Source of the DNA: Proteus vulgaris
GTDB lineage: Bacteria; Pseudomonadota; Gammaproteobacteria; Enterobacterales; Enterobacteriaceae
Direction: 5' to 3'
NCBI RefSeq assembly: GCF_011045815.1
Contig: NZ_CP047345.1
Coordinates: forward strand, 1-64,000
Length of the DNA: 64,000 bases
Position numbers and translations under genes: made by a program. A model generated the notes under the pieces. It searched no databases. It had not been told where the DNA came from and worked only from the letters and a program-made list of their open reading frames with translations. Shown piece by piece: positions 61,398 through 64,000 of the stretch. Positions within the stretch are counted from its first letter, which is position 1. Each line of letters begins with the position of its first letter.

Positions 61398-62148
61398 TTA
61401 ATCATTCGGATTAGAACCGACATCATAGTCAGAGCGCATCTCATAGTTTTGAATGAAGTAATGGTGACTTGTATATTGGTCAACAATGTCATTCATGATG
61501 TTCTCTTTGGTATAACCCATGATGTCATAACCTTTACTACCATCATCAAGATAAACTTCTGCACGGAAATATTTCTGATCTTCCTGCGCGGATTCTTCAT
61601 CTAATAGTGTAAAGCTTGGCTTGAGATAATGCTTCGCTTTAACGCGATAGATAAAGTTCGCATTATCACCATGATCAATCACGATACGAATATCATCATC
61701 TTTCTCCGTATCAATGGTCACAGCTAAACCTTGCTTCACAAACTCGGCTTTGACATCTTCAAATGCCGGCAATACCACAAGATTCATAAACTTAATGACG
61801 TTATCACGACGTTGATAGACCGTTACGTTACGAAGACGTTTCTGCCAACCACCTGAATCGCGAGTACTTGGCTGAACATACATATTCGCTTTACTGCGAA
61901 TATCAATCTTCCCGATATCCATTCTCAAAGCTTTAAATAATCCATAAATAGAGATCAATATCACAATACTAAATGGGAATGCTGTTGTTGTTGATACTGC
62001 TTGTAAGGTGCCAAGGCCCCCATTTAAGAGTAAAACGATCGCAATCACACCTGTAATTGAACCCCAGAATATGCGCTGCCACAATGGCGTGACTTCTACA
62101 TCTTTCTTACTTGAGAGCATATCCATCACAAGCGCACCTGAGTCCGCT
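61398..62148 (-). pseudogene. betT: betT-type BCCT transporter, C-terminal fragment
   Basis: About 250 codons remain. Two membrane helices follow DSGALVMDMLSSKK and a long soluble C-terminal domain ends SDYDVGSNPND, as in BetT choline/betaine transporters. The N-terminal transmembrane part is missing because grpB sequence joins at about 62148. Confidence 0.85.
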
Positions 62149-62400
62149 TATGATCATGTTGGATCAACAGCAGTTGAAGGCTTAGCCGCTAAACCAATCA
62201 TTGATATTGATTTGATTGTAGAAAATCCTGAAGATGAAGCATCTTATCTTCTAGCTTTGGAAGCATTGGGTTATGAGCTGACGATTCGTGAACCATCGTG
62301 GTATCAGCATCGTATGCTGAAATTGCACCATCCTATGGTGAATTTGCATGTATTTGGTAAGGATTGTCCTGAATATTATCGCCACTTGCATACGCCGTAA
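62149..62400 (+). pseudogene. GrpB/UPF0157 family fragment
   Basis: The frame AYDHVGSTAVEGLAAKPIID with IDLIVENPEDEAS matches the N-central part of GrpB-like nucleotidyltransferases. Start missing; the C-terminus ends early after YYRHLH. It is joined head to head to betT without an IS. Region 62401-62536 holds no further gene. Confidence 0.8.
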
Positions 62401-62536
62401 AATGGCGCATTTATCCGCTCAAAATAAATTTTTTTACAAGAAATTTCTGAGCATGGTATTTTTGATGGTATTGTGAATATGCTTCTTTGTAACTGTTTGA
62501 AAATAAATAGAAATATGCACTCATTTACAATCGAGT

Positions 62537-64000
62537 GGGAGTGACTGGCACTCACAGGCAATGTCTGGCACTGGCTGGCATCACAGCTGAGACTTCAATA
62601 TCTCGCAGCTGAGCGATAAACTGTATAAAAACACAGTATCGCAAGGATGCGGATCATGCCCCAAGTGGCGGCCAGGATGGCCAGCCGGGACGAGAACACT
62701 GGTCGTTACCAGCGTCACCGGCCCGAGCAAACCCTGCTCTATCGGATCGTCGAAGAATACTACCCGACGTTCGCTGCCCATTTGGCGGCGCAGGGCAGGG
62801 AACTGCCCGGTTATGTGCAACGCGAGTTTGACGCCTACCTCAAATGCGGCCGTCTCGAACACGGCTTTCTGCGGGTGCGTTGTGAGTCGTGTCACGCTGA
62901 GCACCTGGTTGCGTTCAGCTGCAAACGTCGGGGCTTCTGTCCTAGTTGTGGCGCACGGCGTATGGCCGAAAGCGCCGCGCTACTGGTCGATGAGGTTCTG
63001 CCCGTACAGCCCATGCGCCAATGGGTACTCAGCTTTCCCTTTCAATTGCGCTTTCTGTTCGCCAGCCGGCCGGAGGTCATGGGCCGGGTGTTGGGCATCG
63101 TTTACCGCGTCATCGCCACGCATCTGGTCAAGAAAGCGGGCTATACCCACCAAGCGGCCAAGACCGGTGCCGTCACCCTGATCCAGCGCTTCGGCAGTGC
63201 ACTGAACCTCAACATTCACTTTCACATGCTGTTCCTCGATGGCGTGTACGTTGAGCGTCCCAATGGAACAGCCCGGTTCCTCTGGGTCAGGGCGCCGACC
63301 AGCGCCGAACTCACCCAACTGGCGCACACCATCGCCCATCGGGTCGGCCGCTATTTGGAGCGGCAAGGCCTACTGGAGCGGGATGCTGAAAACAGTTACC
63401 TGGCCTTGGATGCGGTGGATGAAGATGCGATGACTCCACTGCTGGGGCATTCCATCACGTATCGCATCGCCGTGGGGCCACAGGCAGGGCGCAAGGTGTT
63501 CACCCTGCAGACACTGCCCGCCTGCGACCCGGAAGATCAGTTTGGTGACATGCCCGGTAAGGTTGCCGGTTTCTCGCTACATGCCGGCGTAGCGGCCAAG
63601 GCCCATGAGCGCAGCAAACTCGAACGGCTGTGCCACTACATCAGCCGCCCGGCGGTATCCGAGAAGCGGCTGTCGTTAACACGAGGCGGCAACGTGCGCT
63701 ACCAGCTCAAGACGCCGTACCGGGACGGCACCACGCACGTCATTTTCGAACCATTGGATTTCATTGCAAGGCTGGCCGCCCTGGTACCGAAGCCCAGAGT
63801 CAACCTAACCCGCTTCCACGGGGTGTTCGCACCCAACAGTCGGCACCGGGCGTTGGTCACGCCGGCAAAACGGGGCAGGGGCAACAAGGTCAGGGTGGCT
63901 GATGAACCGGCAACACCAGCACAACGGCGAGCGTCGATGACATGGGCGCAACGGCTCAAGCGTGTTTTCAATATCGACATCGAGACCTGCAGCGGCTGCG
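62537..64000 (+). mobile_element. Hybrid ISCR element (copy 5), cut by the window end
   Basis: Same hybrid as copy 3, with the switch to ISCR2 sequence at the matching point near 63637. The element continues past base 64000. Confidence 0.92.
62656..64000 (+). CDS. Hybrid ISCR transposase (partial at window end)
   Basis: Identical to the copy at 51969 for the 448 codons visible. Runs off the window. Confidence 0.93.
   Translation, partial: MPQVAARMASRDENTGRYQRHRPEQTLLYRIVEEYYPTFAAHLAAQGRELPGYVQREFDAYLKCGRLEHGFLRVRCESCHAEHLVAFSCKRRGFCPSCGARRMAESAALLVDEVLPVQPMRQWVLSFPFQLRFLFASRPEVMGRVLGIVYRVIATHLVKKAGYTHQAAKTGAVTLIQRFGSALNLNIHFHMLFLDGVYVERPNGTARFLWVRAPTSAELTQLAHTIAHRVGRYLERQGLLERDAENSYLALDAVDEDAMTPLLGHSITYRIAVGPQAGRKVFTLQTLPACDPEDQFGDMPGKVAGFSLHAGVAAKAHERSKLERLCHYISRPAVSEKRLSLTRGGNVRYQLKTPYRDGTTHVIFEPLDFIARLAALVPKPRVNLTRFHGVFAPNSRHRALVTPAKRGRGNKVRVADEPATPAQRRASMTWAQRLKRVFNIDIETCSGC

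Overview
The window is part of a large multidrug-resistance plasmid from a Gram-negative bacterium, most likely an Enterobacterales host. The host is inferred from the replicon and transfer genes. It opens with an IncA/C (IncC-type) repA at base 1 and ends inside an ISCR-type transposase at base 64000, so the map is incomplete.

Bases 1-24900 are IncC-type backbone. They hold repA, an iteron origin with DnaA boxes, a PAPS-reductase-like gene, and a long run of co-directional genes: a membrane-anchored PD-(D/E)XK nuclease-like protein, an SppA-like S49 peptidase, a DsbA/DsbC-like thioredoxin, a lipoprotein, a thermonuclease and an HU protein. A higBA toxin-antitoxin pair, a short ParB-like protein and several small genes follow. 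Next comes an operon whose core (Ycf46-like AAA ATPase, Ycf35/DUF1257 protein, DUF2997 protein) resembles a plastid/cyanobacterial gene set. Two palindrome families recur here: an 18-bp site at gene ends, and a 30-bp dyad that doubles as a promoter.

Near base 24900 the backbone switches without any insertion sequence to an IncN (pKM101-like) transfer block: truncated virB8, virB9, virB10, virB11 and nuc. Bases 28850-46370 are a resistance island: an arsR fragment cut by IS26, aph(3')-Ia between IS26 copies (one interrupted by an IS5-type element), aac(3)-IId with tmrB, a tRNA-Leu(UAA) gene carrying a group I intron, an IS1182-family IS, blaTEM-1 in a Tn2 remnant, and strA/strB (each with a one-base deletion) joined to a Tn3-family IS.

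Bases 46365-64000 are a chain of five co-directional ISCR2-type elements, three of them hybrids. Their cargo comes from unrelated bacteria: a Bacteroidetes-like dfrA with a topB fragment; a low-GC erm with a leader ORF; a Bacteroidetes-like segment with fabF', an NTF2-like gene, tet(X) and estT, then a guaA fragment; and an ABC-F ATPase with betT and grpB fragments. Together the recognised genes predict resistance to aminoglycosides, penicillins, trimethoprim, macrolides, tetracyclines including tigecycline, and tunicamycin.
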